From Lachnospiraceae bacterium (lineage in GTDB: Bacteria > Bacillota > Clostridia > Lachnospirales > Lachnospiraceae), in assembly GCA_900753305.1 (NCBI GenBank), contig CAADYR010000175.1, positions 6,124 to 70,123 on the forward strand: a stretch of 64,000 bases of DNA, read 5' to 3'. Below the pieces are notes generated by a model. It saw only the letters and a list, made by a program, of their open reading frames with translations, was not told where the DNA came from and ran no database searches. Positions 47,229-55,131 of the stretch are shown here, piece by piece. Position numbers and translations under genes: made by a program. Each line of letters opens with the position of its first letter. Positions within the stretch are counted from its first letter, which is position 1.

Positions 47229-47422
47229 GTTAATCCTCATTTCTGCGCACGCTTTTTGCGCACTGATTCCTCCACTTTTGCAAACATATAACCCGGTTGC
47301 AAAACTGTATATTATTTTAACATATTCAGGCTTTTAATATAATTATCATAGTAGCTAATTTTAATTATATTTTACGATAAAAATTGATAAAAAATATACA
47401 TATTTAACTTAAAAAGAACTAA

Positions 47423-47450
47423 AAAACGACAGCAAATACGCTGTCGTTTT
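47423..47450. terminator. Terminator after the DUF2325 gene
   Basis: AAAACGACAGC / GCTGTCGTTTT arms with six-base loop; T-runs on both strands. Confidence 0.9.
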
Positions 47451-47465
47451 TGTAAAACCTGATAA

Positions 47466-47753
47466 TTATGCTTCTTTGGCTCTCTCGATGTTTTCGAAAA
47501 TTTCCTGTAATGCATTGCTACTGCTGGTGTGACATCGAATAATGTCAGCATCGCCTGCTTCTGACACAGCCACGCGAACCATCTTGTGAGAGACTGTATT
47601 GGTGAAAAGAACGATCACATCCGGTGATCCTATCTGTTCACGCATATTTGCACTCATTTGGGTGAATACCTTAACTTTGCATTGATGTTCCTTGCAAATC
47701 TGTTTATATTGACGTACCATTCTGTCGTGGCCGCCTATAATGACCATACTCAT
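47466..47753 (-). CDS. DUF2325 domain protein
   Basis: 95 aa from ATG 47753 (AAGGAGG five bases upstream). Begins MSMVIIGGHDRMVRQYKQICKE and contains SPDVIVLFTNTVSHKMVRVAVSEA, typical DUF2325. Family function is unknown. It has its own upstream region with a GTTAG-N6-CTAAT near-copy of the feo operator, and follows the feo operon, so a metal-related role is plausible. Confidence 0.85.
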   Translation of the reverse strand: MSMVIIGGHDRMVRQYKQICKEHQCKVKVFTQMSANMREQIGSPDVIVLFTNTVSHKMVRVAVSEAGDADIIRCHTSSSNALQEIFENIERAKEA

Positions 47754-47816
47754 GTATGCCTCCTTATCTGCGTGCATGTGTGCACAACGGTCAAAATAAC
47801 GAATTATGTAATATAA

Positions 47817-47858
47817 GTTAGATATAACTAATATGCGTTTATCATAACTAATATGCGT
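47817..47858. promoter_or_regulatory. Putative operator and phased direct repeats before the DUF2325 gene
   Basis: GTTAG-N6-CTAAT (47817-47832) is one base off the GTTAG-N6-CTAAC palindrome of the feo promoters. The 15-mer ATAACTAATATGCGT occurs twice (47824-47838, 47844-47858) exactly 20 bp apart, two helical turns, and the first copy overlaps the palindrome. Confidence 0.55.
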
Positions 47859-47860
47859 AA

Positions 47861-47908
47861 AAAAAGCAATAGCTTTATTGAGATGTTTTTCTCAACAAGC
47901 TATTGCTT
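47861..47908 (-). terminator. Terminator of the feo operon
   Basis: Outer 12-bp arms AAGCAATAGCTT / AAGCTATTGCTT (47864-47875, 47897-47908) with inner TTGAGA/TCTCAA pairing, T-run on the minus strand. Ends the Fur-like gene transcript. Confidence 0.88.
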
Positions 47909-47925
47909 CTTTCATTTTTACTTCT

Positions 47926-48366
47926 TTATTGTTTGATGGATACGGCCGCTATCTTTTGATTATTGAGGTATCCGCAGATTTCAAGTCCTGCCTTCATTAC
48001 CTTATTCCACTTTTGGGCGGACAGATGACAGGATGTTCCGTCCTCGAACTCCACAACACACATATCATCAAGCTGACAGTTATCACCACAAGTAACTTTA
48101 TACATGTTTTTACGGCTGATCGCACCGATTTCTTCGAGTGTATTCACCATTCTGTATACAGTTGCTGTTCCGATCCTAGCGTCTTTTTTCACAGCCCGAT
48201 AATAGATTTCTTTACAACAGGAGCAATCCTCCTCCAGAATGATATCTAAAAGCATAAGACGCTGTTTGGTAATTCTGCAGCCTTTTTCACGAAGCTTCTG
48301 AATTACAAGTTCTTTCTGCATCTGCGTTCTGTGATAGCTTCCATAATCTTGTCTATTGCCAGTCAC
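47926..48366 (-). CDS. Fur-family regulator with Cys in place of usual metal ligands
   Basis: 146 aa from GTG 48366 (V-T-G-N-R), with AAGGAGG six bases upstream; an ATG-start alternative is not available in this frame. The Fur winged helix is clear (KLREKGCRITKQRLMLLDIIL, IGTATVYRMVNTLEEIGAI). Where Fur/PerR have His before SAEEIY this protein has CSCCKEIY, and the usual HHHHxxC segment is replaced by CGDNCQLDDMCVVEFEDGTSCH. It is the last gene of the feo operon and could sense iron or another thiophilic signal. DNA target unknown. Confidence 0.82.
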   Translation of the reverse strand: MTGNRQDYGSYHRTQMQKELVIQKLREKGCRITKQRLMLLDIILEEDCSCCKEIYYRAVKKDARIGTATVYRMVNTLEEIGAISRKNMYKVTCGDNCQLDDMCVVEFEDGTSCHLSAQKWNKVMKAGLEICGYLNNQKIAAVSIKQ

Positions 48367-48406
48367 CGGAGTCCTCCTTGTTAACAATAAAAGACGTTAC
48401 ATCTTA

Positions 48407-48544
48407 CTATTGGCAATGTCCTCCACAGTGTTTGCAGTCGCCGCCACACTGTAAGGATTTACCATTCTTTTTGTCACGAATCATACTGCGGATCGCAAGT
48501 CCAACGACTGCGACCAATACTACACCTGTGATCAATGTTCCCAT
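48407..48544 (-). CDS. FeoB-associated Cys-rich membrane protein
   Basis: 45 aa. One N-terminal membrane helix (LITGVVLVAVVGLAI), basic stop-transfer, then CGGDCKHCGGHC at the C-terminus. It is the small protein commonly found after feoB in Clostridia, thought to assist ferrous iron transfer. Start ATG 48544 has AAGG about seven bases upstream. Lies between feoB and the Fur-like gene. Confidence 0.88.
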   Translation of the reverse strand: MGTLITGVVLVAVVGLAIRSMIRDKKNGKSLQCGGDCKHCGGHCQ

Positions 48545-48586
48545 ACGAAAACCTTGCCTTTCTTATACATGAACGATAGTTACTGA

Positions 48587-50734
48587 TTATGCTGTAACCT
48601 TAACATTCAGAGTTTCGCTCTCTTTGTAAGGTCTGAACAGTAGGTAGATAAGACCAATGATGCATGCAAATGCAACTACTGTACCGAAACCAAATGCGCC
48701 TGTTGTGATCAATGTACCGATTTGATAGATGCAAAGTGCAACAACATAAGCCAGGCCACACTGATATCCGATTGCGAACCAGAACCACTTAGCGTTGTTC
48801 ATCTCTCTCTTGATAGCACCCATAGCTGCGAAACAAGGAGCACACAGAAGGTTGAATACCAGATATCCGTAAGCTGCTACAGGAGTCATAACTGCAGCCA
48901 GGTTACCCCAGATTTCTGCACCATCTTCTGCAACCTCGCTGAAACCGAAGAGAAGACCAAATGTTGCTACTACGTTTTCCTTTGCAATTAAACCGGATAC
49001 AGCAGATACTGCCATCTTCCAGCCTTCGCCGCCCTGTGTCCATCCAAGAGGAATGAAGATCCAGGCGATAGCGGAACCAATCTTGGAGAGGATACTCTGA
49101 TCAAGCTGTTCTGCTTCCAACATACTGAAGCTTCCATCTACCCATCCGAAGCTCATTAAGAACCACAGAATAATTGTTGAGAGAAGGATGATAGTACCAG
49201 CCTTCTTGATGAAGGACCAGCCACGCTCCCACATGCTACGAAGAACGTTGCCAACTGTAGGCCAGTGGTAAGCAGGTAACTCCATAACGAAAGGAGCAGG
49301 TTCACCGGCGAACATCTTTGTCTTTTTCAGGATGATACCGGAACAGATAATTGCGGCAACACCTACGAAGTAAGCACTCCATGCAACCCATCCTGCATTA
49401 TCAAAGAATGCACCTGCGATCAAAGCGATAATAGGAAGCTTCGCACCACAAGGAATAAAGGTTGTTGTCATAATTGTCATCTTACGGTCACGGTCATTCT
49501 CGATTGTACGGGAAGCCATAACACCCGGAACACCACATCCACTACCGATCAGCATAGGGATGAAGGATTTACCTGACAGACCGAATTTACGGAAGATTCT
49601 GTCCATGATGAATGCAACACGTGCCATATATCCACATGCCTCTAAGAAAGCGAGGAACAGGAATAATACAAGCATCTGAGGTACGAAACCAAGTACAGCA
49701 CCAACACCGGAAATAACACCGTCTACGATCAGACCTGTTAACCAGTCAGCACATCCGATATTCTCGAAGAAGCTCTGTGCACCTGGAACGATCCATTCAC
49801 CAAAGAGTGTGTCATTTGTCCAGTCAGTCAAGATAGCACCAACTGTAGTTACAGATACATAATATACCAGGAACATAACAACTGCAAAGATAGGAAGTGC
49901 TGCCCATCTGTTGGTTACAACACGGTCGATCTTATCAGATACAGTAAGCTTGTTCTTGGAATTCTTCTTATAACAGTCATTGATAATAGAAGAAATGTAT
50001 GTATATCTTTCATTTGTAATGATACTTTCTGTATCATCATCAAAAGCATCTTCCAGAGCCTTGATATCAGCGCTTACATCAGGAACACTCTTCATCTGGT
50101 TTGCAATCTTGTCATCTTTTTCAAGAAGCTTTACAGCGAAGAATCTCTTCTGATCTTCTGCAATATCAGAACCAAGTTTGGCTGATACAGAAGCGATAGC
50201 TGCTTCAGCAGCCTGTGAGAACTCATGTACAGGTGTGGAAGTTTTCTTAGCGGCTGCAGCAACAGCTTTGTTTGCAGCTTCTTTGATACCTGTGCCCTTC
50301 AATGCAGAGATCTCAACAACTTCACAACCAAGTTTCTTACTTAATTTATCGATATAAATCTTATCGCCGTTCTTTTCTACGATATCCATCATGTTAACTG
50401 CCATAACAACAGGGATACCAAGCTCCATGAGCTGTGTAGAAAGGTAAAGGTTTCTTTCAATATTAGTACCATCTACAATATTCAGAATTGCGTCTGGTCT
50501 TTCTGTGATGAGGTAGTTTCTTGCAACCACTTCCTCCAGAGTATAAGGAGATAAAGAATAGATACCAGGTAAATCCATGATGGTAACATCCTTATTACCT
50601 TTTAATTTACCCTCTTTCTTTTCAACTGTTACACCCGGCCAGTTACCTACGAATTGGTTAGAACCTGTCAGGGCATTAAATAATGTTGTCTTACCGCAGT
50701 TAGGATTACCTGCTAATGCAATCTTAATAGACAT
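48587..50734 (-). CDS. feoB: Ferrous iron transporter FeoB
   Basis: 715 aa when started at ATG 50734 (AGGAGG nine bases upstream; the ATG at 50740 is only three bases from it). N-terminal GTPase: G1 GNPNCGKTTLFNAL, G3 DLPGIYSLSPY, NMMD; helical GDI-like domain; then Gate repeats (LIGSGCGVPGVMASRT, TTFIPCGAKLPIIALIAG) in a polytopic core. Imports Fe2+ across the membrane. Second transcript start possible from the operator-bearing gap at 50803-50820. Confidence 0.96.
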   Translation of the reverse strand: MSIKIALAGNPNCGKTTLFNALTGSNQFVGNWPGVTVEKKEGKLKGNKDVTIMDLPGIYSLSPYTLEEVVARNYLITERPDAILNIVDGTNIERNLYLSTQLMELGIPVVMAVNMMDIVEKNGDKIYIDKLSKKLGCEVVEISALKGTGIKEAANKAVAAAAKKTSTPVHEFSQAAEAAIASVSAKLGSDIAEDQKRFFAVKLLEKDDKIANQMKSVPDVSADIKALEDAFDDDTESIITNERYTYISSIINDCYKKNSKNKLTVSDKIDRVVTNRWAALPIFAVVMFLVYYVSVTTVGAILTDWTNDTLFGEWIVPGAQSFFENIGCADWLTGLIVDGVISGVGAVLGFVPQMLVLFLFLAFLEACGYMARVAFIMDRIFRKFGLSGKSFIPMLIGSGCGVPGVMASRTIENDRDRKMTIMTTTFIPCGAKLPIIALIAGAFFDNAGWVAWSAYFVGVAAIICSGIILKKTKMFAGEPAPFVMELPAYHWPTVGNVLRSMWERGWSFIKKAGTIILLSTIILWFLMSFGWVDGSFSMLEAEQLDQSILSKIGSAIAWIFIPLGWTQGGEGWKMAVSAVSGLIAKENVVATFGLLFGFSEVAEDGAEIWGNLAAVMTPVAAYGYLVFNLLCAPCFAAMGAIKREMNNAKWFWFAIGYQCGLAYVVALCIYQIGTLITTGAFGFGTVVAFACIIGLIYLLFRPYKESETLNVKVTA

Positions 50735-50802
50735 TTTCATGCTCCTCCTGCCTTTCGGCTTTGTTTGTTCATTCTACTTATTAATTGATATTACTTATTT
50801 TT

Positions 50803-50835
50803 GTTAGTAAACACTAACACATGGTCAAAAAAAAT
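50803..50835 (-). promoter_or_regulatory. Operator and possible promoter of feoB
   Basis: Palindrome TGTTAGT-AAAC-ACTAACA (50803-50820, perfect 7-bp arms), containing the GTTAG-N6-CTAAC pattern. On the minus strand TTGACC lies just upstream (about 50824-50829) and a weak TAACAA downstream, so the palindrome would sit between -35 and -10. Confidence 0.68.
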
Positions 50836-51057
50836 TTACTCTACTTCGATCATTTCAGCATCGGCTTTTCTAAGTGATAACTCATATCCTCTTACTGTAA
50901 CCTCAATAGGATCTCCCAAGGGGGCAACTTTTCTTACAAAAATCCCAACACCCTTAGTGATTCCCATGTCCATGATACGTCTCTTTACAGGACCTTCGCC
51001 GGTAAGCTTAGTCACCTTTACGGTCTGACCGCACGGAACTTCTTTCAGTGTTCTCAT
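50836..51057 (-). CDS. feoA: FeoA-domain protein (proximal to feoB)
   Basis: 73 aa SH3-like protein (LKEVPCGQTVKVTKLTGEGPVKRRIMDMGITKGVGIFVRKVAPLGDPIEVTVRGYELSLR). Cytoplasmic partner needed for FeoB activity. Second of two tandem FeoA genes. Confidence 0.94.
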   Translation of the reverse strand: MRTLKEVPCGQTVKVTKLTGEGPVKRRIMDMGITKGVGIFVRKVAPLGDPIEVTVRGYELSLRKADAEMIEVE

Positions 51058-51128
51058 AATTACTCCGTCTCCTTCTTTCTCGTAAAAATAATCTATATGT
51101 ATGAATCAATATGGTGATTCATAATATA

Positions 51129-51341
51129 CTATACCATGATCTTATTAGCCATGTCTTTTCCGATCGCAACGCGAGATTCTTTCACATTGACAATCATATT
51201 TCCGTTCATTTCTGTGATGACTGTGACGATACTGCCTACGACAAAGCCAAGATTCTCCAGAAATTTTCTTGTTTCTTCTTTCCCGCCAACTTTCTTGATT
51301 TCAACGGGTTCTCCTTCTTTAGCCATTGATAAGGGCATCAT
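51129..51341 (-). CDS. feoA: FeoA-domain protein (first gene of the operon)
   Basis: 70 aa, divergent second FeoA (EGEPVEIKKVGGKEETRKFLENLGFVVGSIVTVITEMNGNMIVNVKESRVAIGKDMANKIMV). AGAGG precedes ATG 51341. First gene downstream of the regulated promoter at 51397-51425. Confidence 0.93.
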   Translation of the reverse strand: MMPLSMAKEGEPVEIKKVGGKEETRKFLENLGFVVGSIVTVITEMNGNMIVNVKESRVAIGKDMANKIMV

Positions 51342-51393
51342 AGATCAACCTCTTTTCTCTCGTTATTGAAAAAGTTTCTCATTTCTTACGATA

Positions 51394-51425
51394 GTTAGTA
51401 TATGCTAACGTTTATTAGATGTCAA
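51394..51425 (-). promoter_or_regulatory. feo operon promoter with overlapping palindrome
   Basis: Near-consensus minus-strand promoter: TTGACA (51420-51425), 17-base spacer, TATACT (51397-51402). The palindrome GTTAGTATATGCTAAC (51394-51409) covers the -10, the classic position for repression. The DtxR-type gene starts divergently 120 bases away and is the likely repressor. Confidence 0.85.
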
Positions 51426-51479
51426 GGACTATTTGAGAGTTTTTTAGAAATTTTTAATCATTATGCAATCCGTTGAAAA

Positions 51480-51507
51480 TTGGTACAATTTATGTTATAG
51501 TTATAAT
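51480..51507 (+). promoter_or_regulatory. Probable promoter of the DtxR-type regulator
   Basis: TTGGTA (51480-51485), 16-base spacer, TATAAT (51502-51507), about 40 bases before the ATG. No palindrome overlaps it, so the regulator may not repress itself strongly. Confidence 0.6.
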
Positions 51508-51548
51508 AATTATTTAATGTAAAAGTCGGGACAATAGGAGAGAGACGT

Positions 51549-51911
51549 ATGAATGTAAATGAATCTGCAGAAAATTATTTGGAAACTATTTTAATGCTTG
51601 GAAAGAAGCTTCCCGTTGTCCGCTCGGTAGACATTGCAAATGAGCTTGGCTTCAAAAAATCAAGCGTGAGCATTGCCATGAAAAATCTTCGTGAAAAAAA
51701 TCATATCACCGTTACGGACGCCGGATTTATCTATTTAACTGATTCAGGTAAGGAAATTGCCGAAATGATCTATGAAAGACATGAATTCCTTTCTAAGTGG
51801 TTGACTTCTCTGGGAGTTCCAGAAGAAACAGCAACTGAGGATGCATGTAAGATCGAACATGTGATCAGCAAGGAAAGCTTTGAAGCAATTAAGAAATTTG
51901 TAAATGCATAA
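51549..51911 (+). CDS. DtxR/MntR-family metal-dependent repressor
   Basis: 120 aa. Winged helix at residues 1-60 (NYLETILMLGKKLPVVRSVDIANELGFKKSSVSIAMKNLREKNHITV), then the dimerisation helices with metal-ligand-type residues (ERHEFLSKWLTSLGV, EDACKIEHVIS). It lacks a C-terminal SH3-like domain, like short MntR/SirR proteins. Divergent from feoA and likely controls it in response to Fe2+ or Mn2+. GGAGAG precedes ATG. Confidence 0.92.
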   Translation: MNVNESAENYLETILMLGKKLPVVRSVDIANELGFKKSSVSIAMKNLREKNHITVTDAGFIYLTDSGKEIAEMIYERHEFLSKWLTSLGVPEETATEDACKIEHVISKESFEAIKKFVNA

Positions 51912-51922
51912 GAAAAATGTAA

Positions 51923-51954
51923 GAGGCATAGGTTTTGACCTATGCCTCAATTTT
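51923..51954 (+). terminator. Terminator after the DtxR-type gene
   Basis: GAGGCATAGGT / ACCTATGCCTC arms (51923-51933, 51938-51948), four-base loop, then AATTTT. Confidence 0.9.
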
Positions 51955-51995
51955 GTCCGGAAGAAGGCTTGATAACAGTATGTGAAAAACAACCA

Positions 51996-52865
51996 TTAGG
52001 CTTTTAAAATCTCTGAGAGATTTTTCTGTATTCCAGCCGCAATTTCAGGTTTGTTCATAGAGTAAACGTGGATATTTCTAACGCCATTTGCCATAAGGTC
52101 AATGATCTGATCTGTTGCATAGGCAATTCCGGCCTGTTTCATAGCTTCTTCGGAATCACCGAAACGGTCTACGATATTTTTAAAACGCTCAGGTACATTA
52201 CAGCCGGATAATTTTACTGCATTTTTTACCTGAACTTTTCTGGTGATCGGCATGATACCGGGAATAACAGGAACCGTAATTCCTGCTTCTCTTACTCTGT
52301 ACATGAAGTTGTAAAAAATATTGTTGTCAAAGAACATCTGAGTCGTCAGATATTCACAGCCTGCATTTACCTTTCTTTTAAGCCCCTCAATATCCTCTTT
52401 TTTACTGGCTGAATCAGGGTGAACTTCCGGATAGCAGGCACCGCCTACACAGAAATCTCCACTTTCTTTGATCAGTTCTACCAGCTCGGAAGCGTGGGAA
52501 AAGTCAGTAAATACTTCACCATCGTAGCTTTTGGGAATATCACCTCTCAGAGCCAGAATATTTTCGATTCCGGCTTCTTTCATGTCAGCCAAAGCCGCTT
52601 TGATGCTGTTTTGGTCTGCGCATACACAGGTCAGATGTGCAATTGTAGGAACATGATATTTATGCTGAATTGTGGATGCGAGCCTGATCGTAAGCCCCTT
52701 GGTGCTGCCGCCAGCGCCATAAGTAACGCTCATATAGCTGGGATTAAGGGCTGCGATACCCGTTGCTGCTTCTTCCACATTTGCAAAATCAGTGTCCTTC
52801 TTTGGAGGAAAGACCTCAAATGACAAAGTAGCCTTTTCCTGTCCTATTATCTCACGTATCTTCAT
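51996..52865 (-). CDS. metF: Methylenetetrahydrofolate reductase
   Basis: 289 aa, full length. LSFEVFPPKKD (Glu of the active site), SVTYGAGGSTKGLT, ALRGDIPKSYDG, VGGACYPEVHP, TTQMFFDN and PVIPGIMPI are all present. Makes 5-methyl-THF for methionine synthesis or acetogenic C1 flow. The upstream gap contains structured element A and no SAM riboswitch. Confidence 0.95.
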   Translation of the reverse strand: MKIREIIGQEKATLSFEVFPPKKDTDFANVEEAATGIAALNPSYMSVTYGAGGSTKGLTIRLASTIQHKYHVPTIAHLTCVCADQNSIKAALADMKEAGIENILALRGDIPKSYDGEVFTDFSHASELVELIKESGDFCVGGACYPEVHPDSASKKEDIEGLKRKVNAGCEYLTTQMFFDNNIFYNFMYRVREAGITVPVIPGIMPITRKVQVKNAVKLSGCNVPERFKNIVDRFGDSEEAMKQAGIAYATDQIIDLMANGVRNIHVYSMNKPEIAAGIQKNLSEILKA

Positions 52866-52908
52866 TTTCGGTTCTCCTTTTCTATTCGTTTATAGATTCG
52901 GTAATTAA

Positions 52909-53097
52909 GAAACGCACCATTATGTATGCAGAATTGTACAGCTTTCACATATGTATAAACATGCACTGTGCAGCCGTCAGTACTTGGGCGCTGTATTTTA
53001 GCGCCTTATGTACTGCTACGAGCTGCAGTGTAGCGAGAGCGGGCATGTGTTGCATTGTTAAAGCTGTATAATTCGTCACATTCTTGCTACTCGTTTC
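52909..53097. repeat. Structured element A (189 nt, nested helices)
   Basis: Nested pairings: GAAACG/CGTTTC (52909-52914 with 53092-53097); a 15-base pair (52931-52945 with 53060-53074, one G-T); ACATGC/GCATGT; TGCAGC/GCTGCA; CAGTAC/GTACTG; GGCGCT/AGCGCC hairpin. Element B at 62502-62693 has the same plan and the same single-stranded words (TATTTTAGCGCCTTATGTACTGCTACG in pieces, CGAGAG, GTGTTGCATTGTTAA) but different stem sequences. It lies between MATE and metF with no protein frame. Confidence 0.8.
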
Positions 53098-53101
53098 GTA
53101 A

Positions 53102-54451
53102 TTATCTGGTAAGATCCTTTACCCATTTATATTTTCTGAAATGAATCAGTACCCATGGCAGTTTGCCGACTTCATCGATACAGGTGCATGCATATACGAC
53201 AACGACCGGCCAGTGAAGCATATAAGTGCCTACTGCCGCCAGAGGAATTGCGATACACCACATGCATACTGCCAGACTGTACATATCGAACATCGTATCG
53301 CCACCCGCACCGAAGATACCGTTGATCGTAACGTCATTTATGGAACGTCCGATCATATAAAAGGCGATCACGCCGAACATTCCTTTCAGGTATTGTGCAG
53401 CCTGTGGTGTTAATTTGACAAAATGCAGAATCACAGGGGCAGAGATGCACATAAGAAGGGTCATGGTAAAGCCGCAGATAATAGAGATTTTGAGCAATCT
53501 GATACCGTAGGCTTTGCCTCGCTCCAGATTGCCGGCACCTAATTCATTGCCGATCATGATTCCGGCAGCACTGGAGATACCACCGCTGAAACAGCAGATA
53601 ATGTCACGTACTACTGCCGCTACGGAGTTTGCCGCTGCAGCATCCGTTCCCAGATGTCCCATGAAAGAGGAATATGAGGTGAAGCCGATTCCCCAGAACA
53701 GGCATGCCCCCAGAAGTGGCATGGCACACTTCCTGAAATCTGCAGACAGTTGTTTGTTTCTTTTGAAAAGACGACCCATATAAGGATGTATGTAACTGGG
53801 ACGATAGGAAATCACAATAGAACAAATCAGTTCTATGATTCTGGCGATCAGTGTTGCCGTTGCTGCACCCCGTACTCCCATAGGTTTAATGCCCAATCCA
53901 CCGAAAATGAAAATGGCATTGAGTACAATATTGATACAGACAGTGGCTGAACTGATAATGGCTGTTGTTTTGGCGTGTTCACTTGTCTTCATAATGACCA
54001 GATAACATTGTGAAATTCCTGTCAGTAAATAGGAAAAACCTGCAATGCGCAGATAGCTGATGCCATAATCGATCAGCACTGTTTCATTTGTGAACAGAAG
54101 CATCAGATATCCGGGAAAGAACATACATGCCGCAAAGAACAGGACAGATACCAGCCCGCAGAGCCTGAGTGCCATGCAGAAAATATCATCGAGAGTCCGG
54201 ATATCGCCTTTGCCCCAGTATTGTGCGCCCAGAATTCCCAGACTGGCGGTTGCCGCTGAAAGGAACATATTCTGGATAAACTGAATCTGAGTCGCCAGGG
54301 AAACTGCAGACATATAATTCTGATCCAGTCCTCCCAGCATAAAGGCATCTGCTACGGCTACCAGAGCCAGCATCAGATTCTGCAATACAATAGGAATCAT
54401 CAGATTCCACAGTTTCTTATAAAATACAGTGTCTTTTTCCGGTTTTATCAT
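53102..54451 (-). CDS. MATE-family efflux transporter (intact)
   Basis: 449 aa from ATG 54451; the frame is open for another 52 codons but that part lies inside the DUF6320 gene. Twelve hydrophobic segments, N-terminal LWNLMIPIVLQNLMLALVAVADAFMLGGL, and both halves complete, in contrast to the two broken MATE genes in the window. Start overlaps the end of the DUF6320 gene by four bases, so the two are co-translated. Substrate unknown. Confidence 0.9.
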   Translation of the reverse strand: MIKPEKDTVFYKKLWNLMIPIVLQNLMLALVAVADAFMLGGLDQNYMSAVSLATQIQFIQNMFLSAATASLGILGAQYWGKGDIRTLDDIFCMALRLCGLVSVLFFAACMFFPGYLMLLFTNETVLIDYGISYLRIAGFSYLLTGISQCYLVIMKTSEHAKTTAIISSATVCINIVLNAIFIFGGLGIKPMGVRGAATATLIARIIELICSIVISYRPSYIHPYMGRLFKRNKQLSADFRKCAMPLLGACLFWGIGFTSYSSFMGHLGTDAAAANSVAAVVRDIICCFSGGISSAAGIMIGNELGAGNLERGKAYGIRLLKISIICGFTMTLLMCISAPVILHFVKLTPQAAQYLKGMFGVIAFYMIGRSINDVTINGIFGAGGDTMFDMYSLAVCMWCIAIPLAAVGTYMLHWPVVVVYACTCIDEVGKLPWVLIHFRKYKWVKDLTR

Positions 54452-55113
54452 TTGATATGAAATCTCCTCTTCAGTTCCATACGTGCTCTTCTGCCGCCGA
54501 TAATAAATGTTCCAAGAAATAACAGAATGGAACAATCCAGTGCGATCACTAACGCGATGGGATTGGTAATGACATCCAGTGCCCGTAACAGAATACCGAC
54601 CAGGCATACAAGAATCATAAATATTTCAGGCATAATGTAGCTTTGCCAGTTACGCTTGTTAATAAAAATCATCAGGACAATGCCGATATCGATCGTTATG
54701 ACAGCACACGGCAGTACATAGGTGATCGACCAGCCCGCAAAACCTATGATATAATCCAGGGTTACCAATACTGCCACAGCAAGCAAAGTCAGTACGAGGA
54801 CTTTGGCTCTGTGCCCGCTTTTTCCCACTACTGCAAACCTAAGGATCATATAAATATAGAAAAGGAATAACGCAGGGATCAGTGCTGTCAGGTAGCTGAT
54901 CAGGTCAAAAAAGGCAGCCGTAAACAGGATCAGCTCAATAGTAATGGCTATAAAACCATAGATACGCAGAGTCATGGTAAAGGCTCTGGCTTTCTGATGG
55001 ATGTCCGGATACATGGATTCCAGATCATCAGTTTTTTCCAGAACGGCATTACATAAGGGGCAGCGTTCTGTCGGCTCTAATATTTCAATATTACATTGTT
55101 TGCATCTGCTCAT
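54448..55113 (-). CDS. DUF6320-like zinc-ribbon membrane protein
   Basis: 221 aa. N-terminal zinc ribbon CKQCNIEI...CPLCNAVL, then six membrane helices and a basic C-terminus. Start at ATG 55113 (MSRCKQC) with GTGAT upstream; a GTG three codons earlier is possible. It follows a condensation-type acyltransferase gene by 18 bases, a pair seen in other Clostridia, so it may help present or move the acylated product at the membrane. Confidence 0.8.
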   Translation of the reverse strand: MSRCKQCNIEILEPTERCPLCNAVLEKTDDLESMYPDIHQKARAFTMTLRIYGFIAITIELILFTAAFFDLISYLTALIPALFLFYIYMILRFAVVGKSGHRAKVLVLTLLAVAVLVTLDYIIGFAGWSITYVLPCAVITIDIGIVLMIFINKRNWQSYIMPEIFMILVCLVGILLRALDVITNPIALVIALDCSILLFLGTFIIGGRRARMELKRRFHIK

Positions 55114-55131
55114 TTTAATCACTTTACCTTT

